Shown here piece after piece: positions 20,829 to 30,353 of a stretch of DNA of 64,000 nt (within the stretch, counting starts at the first letter, position 1; every line of letters begins with the position of its first letter). Where the stretch lies: the NCBI GenBank assembly GCA_020629175.1, contig JAHDDU010000007.1:22323-86322 (forward strand), in the 5' to 3' direction. This stretch comes from Flavimaricola sp. (GTDB taxonomy: Bacteria > Pseudomonadota > Alphaproteobacteria > Rhodobacterales > Rhodobacteraceae). The notes beneath the pieces were generated by a model, which was not told the origin of the DNA, searched no databases, and saw only the letters and a list, made by a program, of their open reading frames with translations. The position numbers and the translations under genes are program-made.

Positions 20829-21827
20829 TTAGCCGTTAAGCAAGCGGGCGGCTGCGGGAGCGAAGTAGGTGAGGATGCCGTCGCAGCCAGCGCGTTTGAA
20901 GCACAGGAGCGATTCCATCATGACCCTGTCGTGATCGACCCAGCCGTTTTGGGCCGCGGCTTGCACCATCGCGTATTCACCGCTGACCTGATAGGCGAAG
21001 GTTGGCACTGCGAAAGTGTCGCGGACCTCTCGGCAGATGTCGAGGTAGGGCAGGCCGGGTTTGACCATGACCATATCGGCCCCTTCGCCAATGTCGCGGG
21101 CCACGGCGCGCAGGGCGGTTTCTCGGTTGGCGGGATCGATCTGGTAGGTGTTTTTGTCACCCTTGAGCGCACCCGATGCGCCGACCGCATCCCGGAAGGG
21201 GCCGTAAAAGGCCGATGCGAATTTGGCGGCGTAGCTGAGGATTGTGACGTCCTGATGTCCTTCGGCCTCTAGTGCTGTGCGCAAAGCGCCGATGCGGCCG
21301 TCCATCATGTCGGACGGCCCGAGGATATCGGCCCCGGCCTCTGCTTGCGCCAGAGCCATTTTGACGAGAGCCTCAACCGTCCGGTCATTGACGATGGTGT
21401 CGCCTTCAACAAAGCCATCGTGGCCGTTGATGTTGTATGGGTCGAGCGCGATATCGGTCATCACTGCAATCTCGGGCACCGCGTCCTTGATCGCGCGGAT
21501 CGCCTGATTGGTGAGGTTGTTTGGATCCCAAGCCATGGCGCAATCTTCGGTCCGGTCCTCCATCCCGGTGTAGGGAAAAAGGCAGATCGCGGGGATGCCG
21601 AGGTTGTGCGCCTCTTTCGCGGCAAGAACGATCCGGTCCACCGTCTTGCGCGTTACGCCGGGCATTGAGGGCACGGGCGTTTCCGCATCTTTGCCCGCCT
21701 GTATGAACACCGGCCAAATGAAGTCCTCAGGCGTGAGCGTATTTTCGCGCACCATAGAGCGCAGAGCCTGTGTGCGGCGCAAACGGCGGGGACGATTGGC
21801 AGGAAAGGGCGGGACGATGGGTGTCAT
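20829..21827 (-). CDS. hemB: Delta-aminolevulinic acid dehydratase (porphobilinogen synthase)
   Basis: HemB condenses two 5-aminolevulinate molecules to porphobilinogen in haem, bacteriochlorophyll and cobalamin synthesis. The 332-residue protein has both Schiff-base lysines (ILSYAAKFAS and MVMVKPGLPYLD). The metal site reads DIALDPYNINGHDG, with Asp/Asn in place of the cysteines of the zinc enzymes, so it should be a Mg-dependent type as in other alphaproteobacteria. The ATG begins MTPIVPPFPANRPRRLRR, a normal N-terminus. It is divergent from the next gene. Confidence 0.96.
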   Translation of the reverse strand: MTPIVPPFPANRPRRLRRTQALRSMVRENTLTPEDFIWPVFIQAGKDAETPVPSMPGVTRKTVDRIVLAAKEAHNLGIPAICLFPYTGMEDRTEDCAMAWDPNNLTNQAIRAIKDAVPEIAVMTDIALDPYNINGHDGFVEGDTIVNDRTVEALVKMALAQAEAGADILGPSDMMDGRIGALRTALEAEGHQDVTILSYAAKFASAFYGPFRDAVGASGALKGDKNTYQIDPANRETALRAVARDIGEGADMVMVKPGLPYLDICREVRDTFAVPTFAYQVSGEYAMVQAAAQNGWVDHDRVMMESLLCFKRAGCDGILTYFAPAAARLLNG

Positions 21828-21949
21828 GGATAGGGCCTATATGGTCACACCCCTTGGGTCGCATGGAATTTGACGGTTCACAAGTCTGGGCAAGGGCAAA
21901 CAGGCGCAGTATACGGCCTGAAAGACGCCTTAGAGACGAGCTGCTCGCC

Positions 21950-22489
21950 GTGGATTGGACCAAAACCCTGACCGATGTCATCGACATGCGGTCCTTCTCA
22001 AACATCTGGTACTGGATCGTGCTGGCTGTGGTGTGGTCCACCGCCAGCCATTGGGTGCTGGGTGTGCCCTATGACATCATCATGAAGGCGCGCCGTCAGG
22101 GGGGTGAGGCCTATCAGGACATGGAAGACATCGTCCGCGTCAATGTGAACCGTATCCTTTATATCAGTGAGCTTTCGGGTTTGTGGCTTTCGGGCTTTGT
22201 GACCTTTGTGCTCACCGGGTTGATCACTTTGGCGTTCTGGTACGGCATCGAATTTGCGCAATCCATCGTTCTGATCGCGGTGCCTATGACCTTTGTCGGC
22301 ATGCTGACAGTTTCAACCGCGCACCAGCTGCGCGCGGAAAACCCGGAGGGCAAGCAGCTCTTCAAGCGGCTGGTTCGGCACCGCCTATGGACGCAGGTGA
22401 TTGGCATGATATCGATCTTTCTCACGGCGATGTTCGGCATGTTCCACAACCTTGCGGTCGTTGAAGGGTTTGAGCTGCTCACGCCTTGA
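21950..22489 (+). CDS. Conserved membrane protein, often labelled component of SufBCD complex
   Basis: This protein of about 179 residues begins VDWTKTLTDVIDMRSFSNIWYWIVLAVVW and has four predicted membrane helices with a central cytoplasmic stretch (MKARRQGGEAYQDMEDIVRVNV). It matches a Rhodobacterales family that databases often call component of SufBCD complex. Nothing in the sequence suggests an Fe-S role, and no suf genes are near, so I treat that label as unproven. The start is GTG at 21950 after a GAGACGAG site; the frame extends back to 21770 over hemB's promoter, but those residues are not conserved-looking. mfd follows after 31 bp and may be cotranscribed. Confidence 0.75.
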   Translation: MDWTKTLTDVIDMRSFSNIWYWIVLAVVWSTASHWVLGVPYDIIMKARRQGGEAYQDMEDIVRVNVNRILYISELSGLWLSGFVTFVLTGLITLAFWYGIEFAQSIVLIAVPMTFVGMLTVSTAHQLRAENPEGKQLFKRLVRHRLWTQVIGMISIFLTAMFGMFHNLAVVEGFELLTP

Positions 22490-22520
22490 CTTGGGCACGC
22501 GCGAAGGTACCTCAGCGGAT

Positions 22521-25500
22521 ATGACTTCTTCCCATGTAACCATCTCGGGCGCGCCCGAAGGATTTGATGCGCAACTTGTACTGCGCGAGGCGGCCAAGGG
22601 CGCTGTGGTGCACGTGGCGCGCGACGACAAACGATTGGCGGCCATGCGGGCGGCGCTGGCGTTTTTTGCCCCGGATATGCCCGTCGTTACGTTTCCGGGA
22701 TGGGATTGCTTGCCCTATGATCGGGTGTCGCCCAATGCGGATGTGTCGGCAGCCCGGATGGCAACGCTCGCCGGGCTCGTCCACGGGATGCCGTCGTCCT
22801 ACGTGCTGCTCACCACGCTGAATGCGGCAACGCAGCGGGTGCCTGCGCGACGTCTGCTGCGGGAGGCGGCGTTTAAGGCACGTGTTGGCGGACGGATTGA
22901 TGAGGATGCGTTGCGAGCATTCCTCGTGCGCATGGGGTTCACGCAGGCACCGACTGTGATGGAGCCGGGGGATTACGCGATCCGCGGTGGGATCATCGAT
23001 ATTTTTCCGCCCGGACAATCCGGTCCGATCCGGCTCGATCTCTTTGGTGATACGCTTGATGGGGCGCGGCGGTTTGATCCGGCCACGCAGATGACGACGG
23101 AAAAGCTGAGCGAGATCGAGCTCGCGCCCGTCTCTGAGGTGATCCTTGATGAGGCGGCGATCACGCGGTTTCGGCAGGGCTACAGGCTCGAGTTTGGGGC
23201 GGCGGGGACAGATGATCCGCTCTATGAGGCGGTATCCGCCGGACGCAAACATGCGGGGATCGAACATTGGTTGGGCCTGTTTCAGGACGATCTGGAGACA
23301 TTGTTTGACTATGTTCCGGGGGCCACGATCACGCTGGATGATCAGGCCGATGCGCAACGTGACGCGCGCTGGACCAGCGTTGAGGACCAGTATGAAACGC
23401 GCAAGCATGCTCTGACGCAGAAGGGACGTATGGACAGCGTTTATAAGCCTGCGCCTCCCGGTTTGCTCTACCTCGATGATGCGGCATGGCAGGCGGCAGT
23501 AGCAGATCATCGCGTGGTGAAATTCGCGCCAATTGCACAGGCGACTGGCCCGGGTGTGACCAACGCCGGCGGACGGATCGGGCGCAACTTTGCACCCGAG
23601 CGGCAGCAAGAGAAGATAAGCCTTTTCAATGCTCTGGCTCAGCATGTTAAAGCGCGATTGGAGGAGGGGCCTGTTGTCATCGCCTCTTACTCGGAGGGTG
23701 CGCGGGAACGGCTGAGTGGGTTGATTGAGGATGAGGGCGTGGCCGAGGCCATTCCCGTCAGTGATTTCACACGGGTTGGCAAGCGCGGCGTGCATCTGGC
23801 TGTTTGGCCGCTCGAACATGGGTTCGAAACGCCCGACATGACGGTGATCTCTGAGCAGGATGTTCTGGGCGACCGGTTGATCCGGCAAACGCGCAAGCGC
23901 AAGCGGGCCGAGAACTTCCTGACCGAGACGCAGAGCCTGTCGCCGGGTGATCTGGTGGTTCACGTCGATCATGGCGTGGGACGCTATCAGGGGATGGAGG
24001 TTGTCACTGCCCTAGGTGCCGCGCATGAATGTCTGCTCTTGGAATATGCCGAACAAGCCAAGCTCTACATGCCGGTCGAAAACATCGAACTGCTGAGCAA
24101 GTTCGGCCATGAAGAGGGGCTGCTCGACCGTTTGGGTGGCGGTGCATGGCAGGCCAAGAAGGCCAAGTTGAAAGAGCGGATCCGCATGATGGCCGAAAGG
24201 CTGATCCGGGTTGCTGCTGAGCGGGCCTTGCGTACCGCACCTGCGCTAACGCCGCCTGACGGCATGTGGGACCAGTTCCTTGCGCGGTTTCCCTATGCCG
24301 AGACGGATGATCAGCTTAGCGCAATTGCTGACGTTCTGGAGGATATGGAAAGCGGGTCGCCTATGGACCGGCTGGTCTGTGGAGACGTCGGTTTTGGCAA
24401 AACGGAAGTGGCGATCCGGGCGGCGTTTGTGGCCGCGATGTCAGGCGTGCAGGTGGCGGTTGTTGCGCCAACGACGCTGCTTGCTCGGCAGCATTTCAAA
24501 GGGTTTGCCGAGCGGTTCCGCGGGTTTCCGATCAATGTCAGACAATTGTCGCGCTTTGTCAGTGCCAAAGAGGCTGCGGAAACGCGCGATGGTATGGCAC
24601 GTGGGACCGTCGATATCGTCATCGGCACCCATGCACTTTTGGCCAAAAACATCCGGTTCAAGAACCTTGGACTATTGGTCATCGACGAAGAGCAGCATTT
24701 CGGCGTGCAACACAAGGAACGGCTGAAACAGATGCGCACGGATGTGCATGTGTTGACATTAACTGCGACGCCTATCCCCCGGACTTTGCAGCTAAGTTTG
24801 TCTGGTGTGCGCGAGCTGAGCATCATCGGCACACCCCCGATCGACCGGTTGGCGATCCGCACCTATGTGTCCGAGTTTGACACAGTCACCATCCGCGAGG
24901 CGCTGCTACGGGAACACTATCGTGGTGGGCAATCCTTCTTTGTCGTCCCTCGTGTGAGCGATCTGCCCGAGATGGAGGATTGGCTGAAACGCGAAGTGCC
25001 GGAAGTGTCCTACGTGACGGCCAGCGGCCAGATGGCGGCGGGCGAGTTGGATGACCGGATGAATGCCTTTTACGATGGCAAATATGACGTTCTGCTGGCC
25101 ACCACCATTGTGGAGTCCGGCCTCGATATTCCGACGGCGAACACGATGATCGTGCATCGCGCGGATATGTTCGGCCTGGCACAGCTTTATCAAATCCGGG
25201 GCCGCGTGGGGCGCAGCAAGACGCGGGCCTATGCCTATCTGACGACAAAGCCACGCCAGAAACTCACCCCACAGGCAGAAAAGCGTCTGCGTGTGCTCGG
25301 CTCGCTCGACACGCTCGGGGCAGGGTTCACACTGGCGAGCCAGGACCTCGATATCCGGGGTGCGGGCAATTTGCTGGGCGAAGAGCAATCCGGGCAGATG
25401 CGCGAAGTGGGGTATGAACTCTACCAGCAAATGCTGGAAGAGCAGATTTCCGCGATCAAGTCTGGTGCCGCCGAAGGCATCGTAGACGATGGCCAATGGG

Positions 25501-25967
25501 CACCGCAGATCAACCTTGGCGTACCGGTTTTGATCCCCGAAGACTATGTGCCCGACCTTGATGTGCGCCTCGGCCTATATCGGCGGCTATCAGATCTGAC
25601 GACAAAGGTAGAGCTTGAGGGGTTTGCCGCAGAACTGATCGACAGGTTTGGAAAGCTGCCTAAAGAGGTGAACACGCTGCTCCTCGTCGTGCGGATCAAG
25701 GCGATGTGCAAACGCGCAGGCATTAGCCACCTGGATGGAGGGCCCAAGGGGGCCACGATCCGTTTTCACAACGATAAATTCGCGTCTCCCAAAGGGTTGG
25801 TCGAGTTTATCGAAGCGCAGAACGGGTTGGCCAAAGTCAAGGACAACAAGATTGTTGTCCGCAGGGATTGGCCGCGCGAACGCGACAAAATCCAAGGCGC
25901 GTTCAACATTGCTCGTGATCTTGCTGCGAAGGTTAAAGAGGCCAAAGCCGTTGCAGCAAAGACCTAA
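22521..25967 (+). CDS. mfd: Transcription-repair coupling factor Mfd
   Basis: Mfd pushes stalled RNA polymerase off DNA lesions and recruits UvrA. The 1148-residue protein has the UvrB-homologous N-terminus (FPGWDCLPYDRVSPN), and the RNA polymerase interaction domain begins near LSPGDLVVHVDHGVGRYQGM. The RecG-like motor has Walker A GDVGFGKTE from residue 621, DEEQ from residue 722, LTATPIPR and QIRGRVGRS. TRG motifs (LASQDLDIRGAGNLLGEEQSG) and the D7 autoinhibitory domain complete it. I start at ATG 22521. Its TAA overlaps the stop of the convergent regulator gene. Confidence 0.97.
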   Translation: MTSSHVTISGAPEGFDAQLVLREAAKGAVVHVARDDKRLAAMRAALAFFAPDMPVVTFPGWDCLPYDRVSPNADVSAARMATLAGLVHGMPSSYVLLTTLNAATQRVPARRLLREAAFKARVGGRIDEDALRAFLVRMGFTQAPTVMEPGDYAIRGGIIDIFPPGQSGPIRLDLFGDTLDGARRFDPATQMTTEKLSEIELAPVSEVILDEAAITRFRQGYRLEFGAAGTDDPLYEAVSAGRKHAGIEHWLGLFQDDLETLFDYVPGATITLDDQADAQRDARWTSVEDQYETRKHALTQKGRMDSVYKPAPPGLLYLDDAAWQAAVADHRVVKFAPIAQATGPGVTNAGGRIGRNFAPERQQEKISLFNALAQHVKARLEEGPVVIASYSEGARERLSGLIEDEGVAEAIPVSDFTRVGKRGVHLAVWPLEHGFETPDMTVISEQDVLGDRLIRQTRKRKRAENFLTETQSLSPGDLVVHVDHGVGRYQGMEVVTALGAAHECLLLEYAEQAKLYMPVENIELLSKFGHEEGLLDRLGGGAWQAKKAKLKERIRMMAERLIRVAAERALRTAPALTPPDGMWDQFLARFPYAETDDQLSAIADVLEDMESGSPMDRLVCGDVGFGKTEVAIRAAFVAAMSGVQVAVVAPTTLLARQHFKGFAERFRGFPINVRQLSRFVSAKEAAETRDGMARGTVDIVIGTHALLAKNIRFKNLGLLVIDEEQHFGVQHKERLKQMRTDVHVLTLTATPIPRTLQLSLSGVRELSIIGTPPIDRLAIRTYVSEFDTVTIREALLREHYRGGQSFFVVPRVSDLPEMEDWLKREVPEVSYVTASGQMAAGELDDRMNAFYDGKYDVLLATTIVESGLDIPTANTMIVHRADMFGLAQLYQIRGRVGRSKTRAYAYLTTKPRQKLTPQAEKRLRVLGSLDTLGAGFTLASQDLDIRGAGNLLGEEQSGQMREVGYELYQQMLEEQISAIKSGAAEGIVDDGQWAPQINLGVPVLIPEDYVPDLDVRLGLYRRLSDLTTKVELEGFAAELIDRFGKLPKEVNTLLLVVRIKAMCKRAGISHLDGGPKGATIRFHNDKFASPKGLVEFIEAQNGLAKVKDNKIVVRRDWPRERDKIQGAFNIARDLAAKVKEAKAVAAKT

Positions 25968-26545
25968 ATCTCGGCGTCAAACGTTCGTGTCACGCGCTGG
26001 ATGAGGGTCGTCTGCCGATTTGTATGTGTCTTGGCAAAGACGGATTTTAACGTGCTGCGCACCGTATGGGGGCTGATTTGCCGCCGATCTGCATGGCCTG
26101 TGACGTCAAACCCGACGACGAGATCGGCTAGCAAAGACGCTTCGGACTTCGTGAGGCCGTAAAATTGCATGAGCGACACGGGGTCTGGTCTTTCTACTGT
26201 CTCTGGTTTGAGGATGGCCACCACCGCGGAACGAGGGCTGTGCAGCTCCCGGTCAGTGCGGGGGTTGAGCCGGTAAAGAGTTACGACGCCTCCGGGCATA
26301 CCGTCCCGCGTGCGCAGCGGGATGGTGACCGGACCGGACACCCCGAGTGGGCGGTAAAGAACGCGCGCCAAAGCGGCGGCGAATGCGTCGCGGTCAGCGG
26401 CGTAAGTGGGGGTTAACGTCCCCTCAATGCACTCCAGCCAATCCTGAGCCAAAGCGCGCGTGGCGCGCTCGGCGATGTGCAGCACGACGCCGGAGTCATC
26501 AAGAACAACCGCGCGGTTATCGTAGGTTGCCTCAGGCGGGGTCAT
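25964..26545 (-). CDS. Short LuxR-type transcriptional regulator
   Basis: The C-terminal 65 residues form a LuxR/GerE helix-turn-helix (YGLTKSEASLLADLVVGFD, ISPHTVRSTLKSVFAKTHTNRQTTLIQRV). The preceding 110 residues resemble a PAS-like sensor (NRAVVLDDSGVVLHIAERATRALAQ). Roseobacter proteins of this kind are usually about 360 residues with another N-terminal domain; this one has 193. It may be a natural short form or the remnant of a longer gene. The 407-bp stretch upstream shows no recognisable missing part. The last bases overlap mfd. Confidence 0.75.
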   Translation of the reverse strand: MTPPEATYDNRAVVLDDSGVVLHIAERATRALAQDWLECIEGTLTPTYAADRDAFAAALARVLYRPLGVSGPVTIPLRTRDGMPGGVVTLYRLNPRTDRELHSPRSAVVAILKPETVERPDPVSLMQFYGLTKSEASLLADLVVGFDVTGHADRRQISPHTVRSTLKSVFAKTHTNRQTTLIQRVTRTFDAEI

Positions 26546-26952
26546 GGGACACCACGATCAGTTGGAACCGTTGTTAAGCTAAGTTGCGGCGCACGACACA
26601 GCGCATCCTGCAGGTCAGTTATATTGGTCGGACTATGGGTCACAAAATATTCCTTAAAATAATCCGAACAATCGTCGGTCTAATACGTTTGATCATGCCG
26701 GGGCGGCACGACCTAAAAATGTGTGCGGCGAAATCAGTACCGCGTTCTAAAAATCTCGGGCGTCGCCCCAGATGCCGAAAATACGGCGGACGGTCAGGCA
26801 GAATTGCCAGCGTCTTAGCCAACGCAGGCCAGACTCAAAGGCCCCCCATTCAGCGCTGGATGCCCCAACATCAACGGGATTGGGTGTGAAGGATACCCCC
26901 ATTTGGGTTAAAAATTAACTTTTTGATAAACAAAACGAGCCAATGGCGTGGA
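26546..26952. other. 407-bp intergenic stretch without a recognisable gene
   Basis: The stretch is more AT-rich than its surroundings toward the right end. It holds a small GTTAA-AAA-TTAAC dyad at 26907-26919. The possible frames are short, Arg-rich and lack ribosome binding sites, so I call no gene. It contains the promoter of the short LuxR-type gene and the 3' trailer of the exporter gene. Confidence 0.5.
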
Positions 26953-28158
26953 TTATGTATCCGTTGGGCGCCGTATCTTATTTGTTAAATAGGCGCCAAA
27001 TGCCGCGCAAATCATGCTTGCGACTGCCATCGGGAGAGGCGTTCCGTTGAACATAAGGCCTATGGGTGCGGCGATCACCGCGGCCCCGATCGTGCTGATG
27101 GCCGATACGACCGAGGCTGCGACGCCCGCAATGTGGCCCATTGGTTCGAGCGCGAGTGCGTTCAGGTTTCCGATCGTCAGGCCCGCTTGGTAGAACAGAC
27201 CCAAAGTCCAGAGCACATAGATCGGGAACTCCCACTGGAGCGGCAATGGCAACACCACAGCAAGAGCCATGGTTAGCGAGAGACCGATCTGAATGGTAAA
27301 GGCGGTCTTGATGATCGCACGCATGCCATACCGCATCACAAACCGTGCGTTGATGATGCTGGAACTGGCCGCCACGACAGCAATGCCGCCGAACCAGAAG
27401 TGAAAGCTATGGCCCCAGCCATAGGTCAGGTCAAAGACAGGCTGCGTCGTCGAGATCGCAATAAAGAGCATCGCAAAGCCCAGGGTTTGGACACAGATCG
27501 ACAGACGGGTTGTTGGATGCCGGAGAACCTCAAGCGTGGCGTGCCAGATGCGCTCAAGATTGAGCGATGCGCGTTTTTCTGTGGCCAGCGTTTCGGGCTG
27601 CCGGAGGCCCAGCCAGATAAGAGTGATCGCTGAGAAGGCGATGAAGGCCAGAAAAATGCTTCGCCATCCGGCGACAGAGATGAGGCCGACGGCCATCAAT
27701 GGGGCAAGGGCCGGGACAAGTGAGAAGACCATCAGCACAAATGACAGGATTTGCGCCATGCGCGGCCCCGAATAGAGATCCCGGATCATCGCGAGCGAGG
27801 CCACACGGGGGCCCGATGCGCCAAGCCCTTGCAGAACCCGCGCGGCAAGCATCCAGTAAAGCGTGTCCGAAATATAGGCCCCTAGTGCGCCTGCAACGTA
27901 GAGCAGGGCGCCGCCCATCACCACGGGTTTGCGGCCAAACCGATCAGACAACGGCCCGGAAAAGAATGTCCCGATCCCCATACCGAGGACAAAGCTCGTG
28001 ACGATCAGCTGCGCCCGGTTCACATCGCCGGGCGTCAACTCGGCCCCGATCTGAGGGAGGGCTGGCAGCATGGCGTCGATGCTGAACGCAACGGTGGCGG
28101 CGAGCATTGCCATCAGTGCCACAAACTCGGCCTGAGAGAGTGGTTTGGTCGGCCTCAC
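26953..28158 (-). CDS. Bcr/CflA-type MFS drug efflux transporter
   Basis: A protein of about 401 residues with twelve predicted helices. It has the Bcr/CflA hallmarks: MLPALPQIGAEL after helix 1, GPLSDRFGRKPVVMGG in loop 2-3, and LQGLGASGPRVASLAMIRDLYSG in helix 4-5. Such proteins export chloramphenicol-like drugs, bicyclomycin, or in some cases cysteine and metabolites. I place the start at GTG 28158, 19 bp after the DsbA-like stop. The frame is open further upstream into dsbA, but those residues look non-native. It is the last gene of the ligase/DsbA/MFS operon. Confidence 0.82.
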   Translation of the reverse strand: MRPTKPLSQAEFVALMAMLAATVAFSIDAMLPALPQIGAELTPGDVNRAQLIVTSFVLGMGIGTFFSGPLSDRFGRKPVVMGGALLYVAGALGAYISDTLYWMLAARVLQGLGASGPRVASLAMIRDLYSGPRMAQILSFVLMVFSLVPALAPLMAVGLISVAGWRSIFLAFIAFSAITLIWLGLRQPETLATEKRASLNLERIWHATLEVLRHPTTRLSICVQTLGFAMLFIAISTTQPVFDLTYGWGHSFHFWFGGIAVVAASSSIINARFVMRYGMRAIIKTAFTIQIGLSLTMALAVVLPLPLQWEFPIYVLWTLGLFYQAGLTIGNLNALALEPMGHIAGVAASVVSAISTIGAAVIAAPIGLMFNGTPLPMAVASMICAAFGAYLTNKIRRPTDT

Positions 28159-28177
28159 GGCAAGGCGAAGGTGGGGA

Positions 28178-28825
28178 TCATCCTTCGTCCTTCGCGATTT
28201 GCTCCATGATGTCGGCGGTGATCTTTTCCCACATTTCAACAGGTTGCGCGCCGGGTACCGCGTGTTGGTTCGCCACGATGAATGTTGGCACGGACGATAC
28301 GCCCATTTTGCGCGAATGGGCGTCGCGGTTGCGGATGTCTTCTGCGTCGCTGTCGGAATTCAGCAGGCGGGTGACTACAGCGGCATCCATGCCAGCCCCG
28401 TCAGCAATGTCGGCGAGCACTTCGATATCGCTGATATCGCGGGCATCGCGGAAGTAGGCTTCAAACAGGCGCTGCACGACAAAGCCCTGAAACCCTTCAA
28501 CGCCCGCCCAATGGATCAGCCGGTGCGCATTGATGGTGTTGGGCGTGCGCGTCATACCCTCAAAATCTATCTTCAAGCCTGCCTTCTCAGCGTGTTCCAC
28601 GACGGGGGCATAGGCCTTTACCGCCCCTTCTTTGCCGCCGAATTTTCCTTCGAGGTACTCGCGCCGGTCCATCCCTTCGGGCGGCATCATCGGGTTGAGC
28701 TGGAACGGGTGCCATTCGATCGTGAACGGGTGGTCAGGGATCTTGTGTAGCGCACGGTCCAAATTGGTCTTGCCAATGTAGCACCAAGGGCAAATCGGGT
28801 CGGACAGAATATCAAGTTTGACCAT
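28178..28825 (-). CDS. DsbA-family oxidoreductase (FrnE-like)
   Basis: The 215-residue protein has a thioredoxin fold with an insertion and the active-site motif CPWC in DILSDPICPWCYIGK. A cis-Pro segment SSVPTFIV and the FrnE-type features EWHPFQLNP and RTPNTINAHRLIHWA follow. There is no signal peptide, so it should be cytoplasmic. FrnE relatives are linked to polyketide biosynthesis and oxidative stress and are distantly related to kappa-class GST and HCCA isomerases, but the intact CPWC argues for redox activity. ATG 28825 lies inside the 3' end of the CoA-ligase gene, with a 14-bp overlap. Confidence 0.85.
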   Translation of the reverse strand: MVKLDILSDPICPWCYIGKTNLDRALHKIPDHPFTIEWHPFQLNPMMPPEGMDRREYLEGKFGGKEGAVKAYAPVVEHAEKAGLKIDFEGMTRTPNTINAHRLIHWAGVEGFQGFVVQRLFEAYFRDARDISDIEVLADIADGAGMDAAVVTRLLNSDSDAEDIRNRDAHSRKMGVSSVPTFIVANQHAVPGAQPVEMWEKITADIMEQIAKDEG

Positions 28826-30275
28826 GGTTCTTTTCCCAATCGTCACGGAGGCTGCGGCGCAGAAGTTTGTTATTGGCCCCACGCGGCAGAGTGTCCAGCC
28901 GTATAATGGCGTGCGGACGTTTGAAGGAGGCGAGATGTTTGGCGCAATGGGCCTTTAGTGTGTCTTCGGCCGTTGCGTCCCCCGTGTAGAACGCCGCGAT
29001 GAGCGTTGTGTCGGCGTCAAGCTGCACTTGCGTTGCGGCGGCTTCACTGACGCTTGGGTGGAGAGTGAGGGCGGCTTCGACCTCAAGCGGTGAGACGCGA
29101 AAGCCGCCTGCGTTCATCATGTCGTCGGCCCGCCCAATATAGCGGAGCGCGTCGCCCTCGGGCTCTACCAAATCGCCCGTCATGAAGTAGTCGCCGTCAA
29201 ATCTGGCCTGTGTTCCCGCGGGATCATCAAGGTATCCGAGCATGAGGCCGGGGTCACTGTGGTGGATGCCGAGAACGCCGTCTTTGATCGTGATATCCCG
29301 TCCGGGTTGGGGGTGGCCGAGCGTTCCAGTGGGCGCCGGGTGCGCGGGGCTGCCGGACAGAAAGGTGGAGCATTCGGACATGCCAAAGGCTTCGTGGATG
29401 TCAGTGCTGGTTCTGCGCTGCCAGGCATCGCGCAGGCCCTCGCTCAGTTTTTCACCGGCTGAGAGGCCGTGACGCAGCGCCGGAATTGGCGGGAAGCTCT
29501 GCCTGAGGAGTTGCCGGTAAACGCCTGGTGCTGCGGCGAAAATCGTACAGGCATGTTCGGCCATCAGAGCTGGGAGGTCGGCAGGTGCTGTCCCGGCCTG
29601 CGGTATCAGGGCGGTGGCACCGATGGCCCATGGATCCATCAGGCCGGTGCCGAGCGTGTATGTCCAGTTGAAGGCACCGGCATGCATCAGCCGGTCGTCA
29701 GTGGTTAGCCCGTACCAACCGTCCCACATCATACGTCGTGCCCAGATGGCGCGATGCGCGTGCACAACGCCGCGCGGCCTGCCGGATGTGCCAGAAGTGA
29801 ATACGATGTAGGCCGGACGGTTCGGATCGCCCATGTCAGGCTCATGCGGCGCGAGCGTGTGAAAGCCGCGTAGCCTTGCAAGATCAAGTTGTGGCCACGG
29901 CCCTTCTGGTAGGGCAACGTCGGGGGCCGCTGCGATCGCGGCAGGCGCGCATTGCATGGCCAGTTTGGTGACTTCACCCGTTGTCAGACCTGCAGCCGTA
30001 GGAACGGGAACGATCCCAGCGGCAATCGCGCCGAGGTAGGTGATGGGAAAGTCAGCCGTGTTCCCCAACCGCAGCATGAGCCTCTCACCCGGCGACAGTC
30101 CGGCCGCCAAGAGACCCGTGGCCGTTCCAAGAACCGCGGCAGTCAGGCGAGCGTAGGTCCAGTGCTCGGGCACGTCGCCCATGATTGTAAGCGCGGTCTT
30201 CTTGGGTGTCGCACGCCCGGCTGAGAGCACATAGGCGGCCATGTTGAACGGTTGTGGTGGAGGTGACAGTTCCAT
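28812..30275 (-). CDS. AMP-dependent acyl/aryl-CoA ligase
   Basis: The 487-residue ANL-superfamily enzyme has the ATP-binding P-loop YIVFTSGTSGRPRGVVHAH and A5 motif EAFGMSECS. It also has A7/A8 (YFMTGDLV and RADDMMNAGGFRVSPLEVE) and the catalytic lysine near the end (GANNKLLRRSL). The overall shape (short, YGLTTDDRLMHAGAFNWTY) is closest to the benzoate-CoA ligase-like group, so the substrate is likely an aromatic or medium-chain carboxylate. It heads an operon with the DsbA-like and MFS genes and is divergent from the XRE-cupin regulator, 78 bp apart. Confidence 0.85.
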   Translation of the reverse strand: MELSPPPQPFNMAAYVLSAGRATPKKTALTIMGDVPEHWTYARLTAAVLGTATGLLAAGLSPGERLMLRLGNTADFPITYLGAIAAGIVPVPTAAGLTTGEVTKLAMQCAPAAIAAAPDVALPEGPWPQLDLARLRGFHTLAPHEPDMGDPNRPAYIVFTSGTSGRPRGVVHAHRAIWARRMMWDGWYGLTTDDRLMHAGAFNWTYTLGTGLMDPWAIGATALIPQAGTAPADLPALMAEHACTIFAAAPGVYRQLLRQSFPPIPALRHGLSAGEKLSEGLRDAWQRRTSTDIHEAFGMSECSTFLSGSPAHPAPTGTLGHPQPGRDITIKDGVLGIHHSDPGLMLGYLDDPAGTQARFDGDYFMTGDLVEPEGDALRYIGRADDMMNAGGFRVSPLEVEAALTLHPSVSEAAATQVQLDADTTLIAAFYTGDATAEDTLKAHCAKHLASFKRPHAIIRLDTLPRGANNKLLRRSLRDDWEKNHGQT

Positions 30276-30353
30276 GCCTCTGCGTCGCGCACTGCAGCGG
30301 GATTGTCAAAGGGCGGCGGTTGCACGGGTTGTGGCATCTGGCTATCAGGCGGC

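Noticed and set aside
22512-23972. 486-codon minus-strand frame over mfd
   Set aside because: Shadow of mfd; no ribosome binding site and no recognisable domain.
26584-26889. 101-codon plus-strand frame in the empty stretch
   Set aside because: Arg-rich, no ribosome binding site, no domain; it looks like random open frame.
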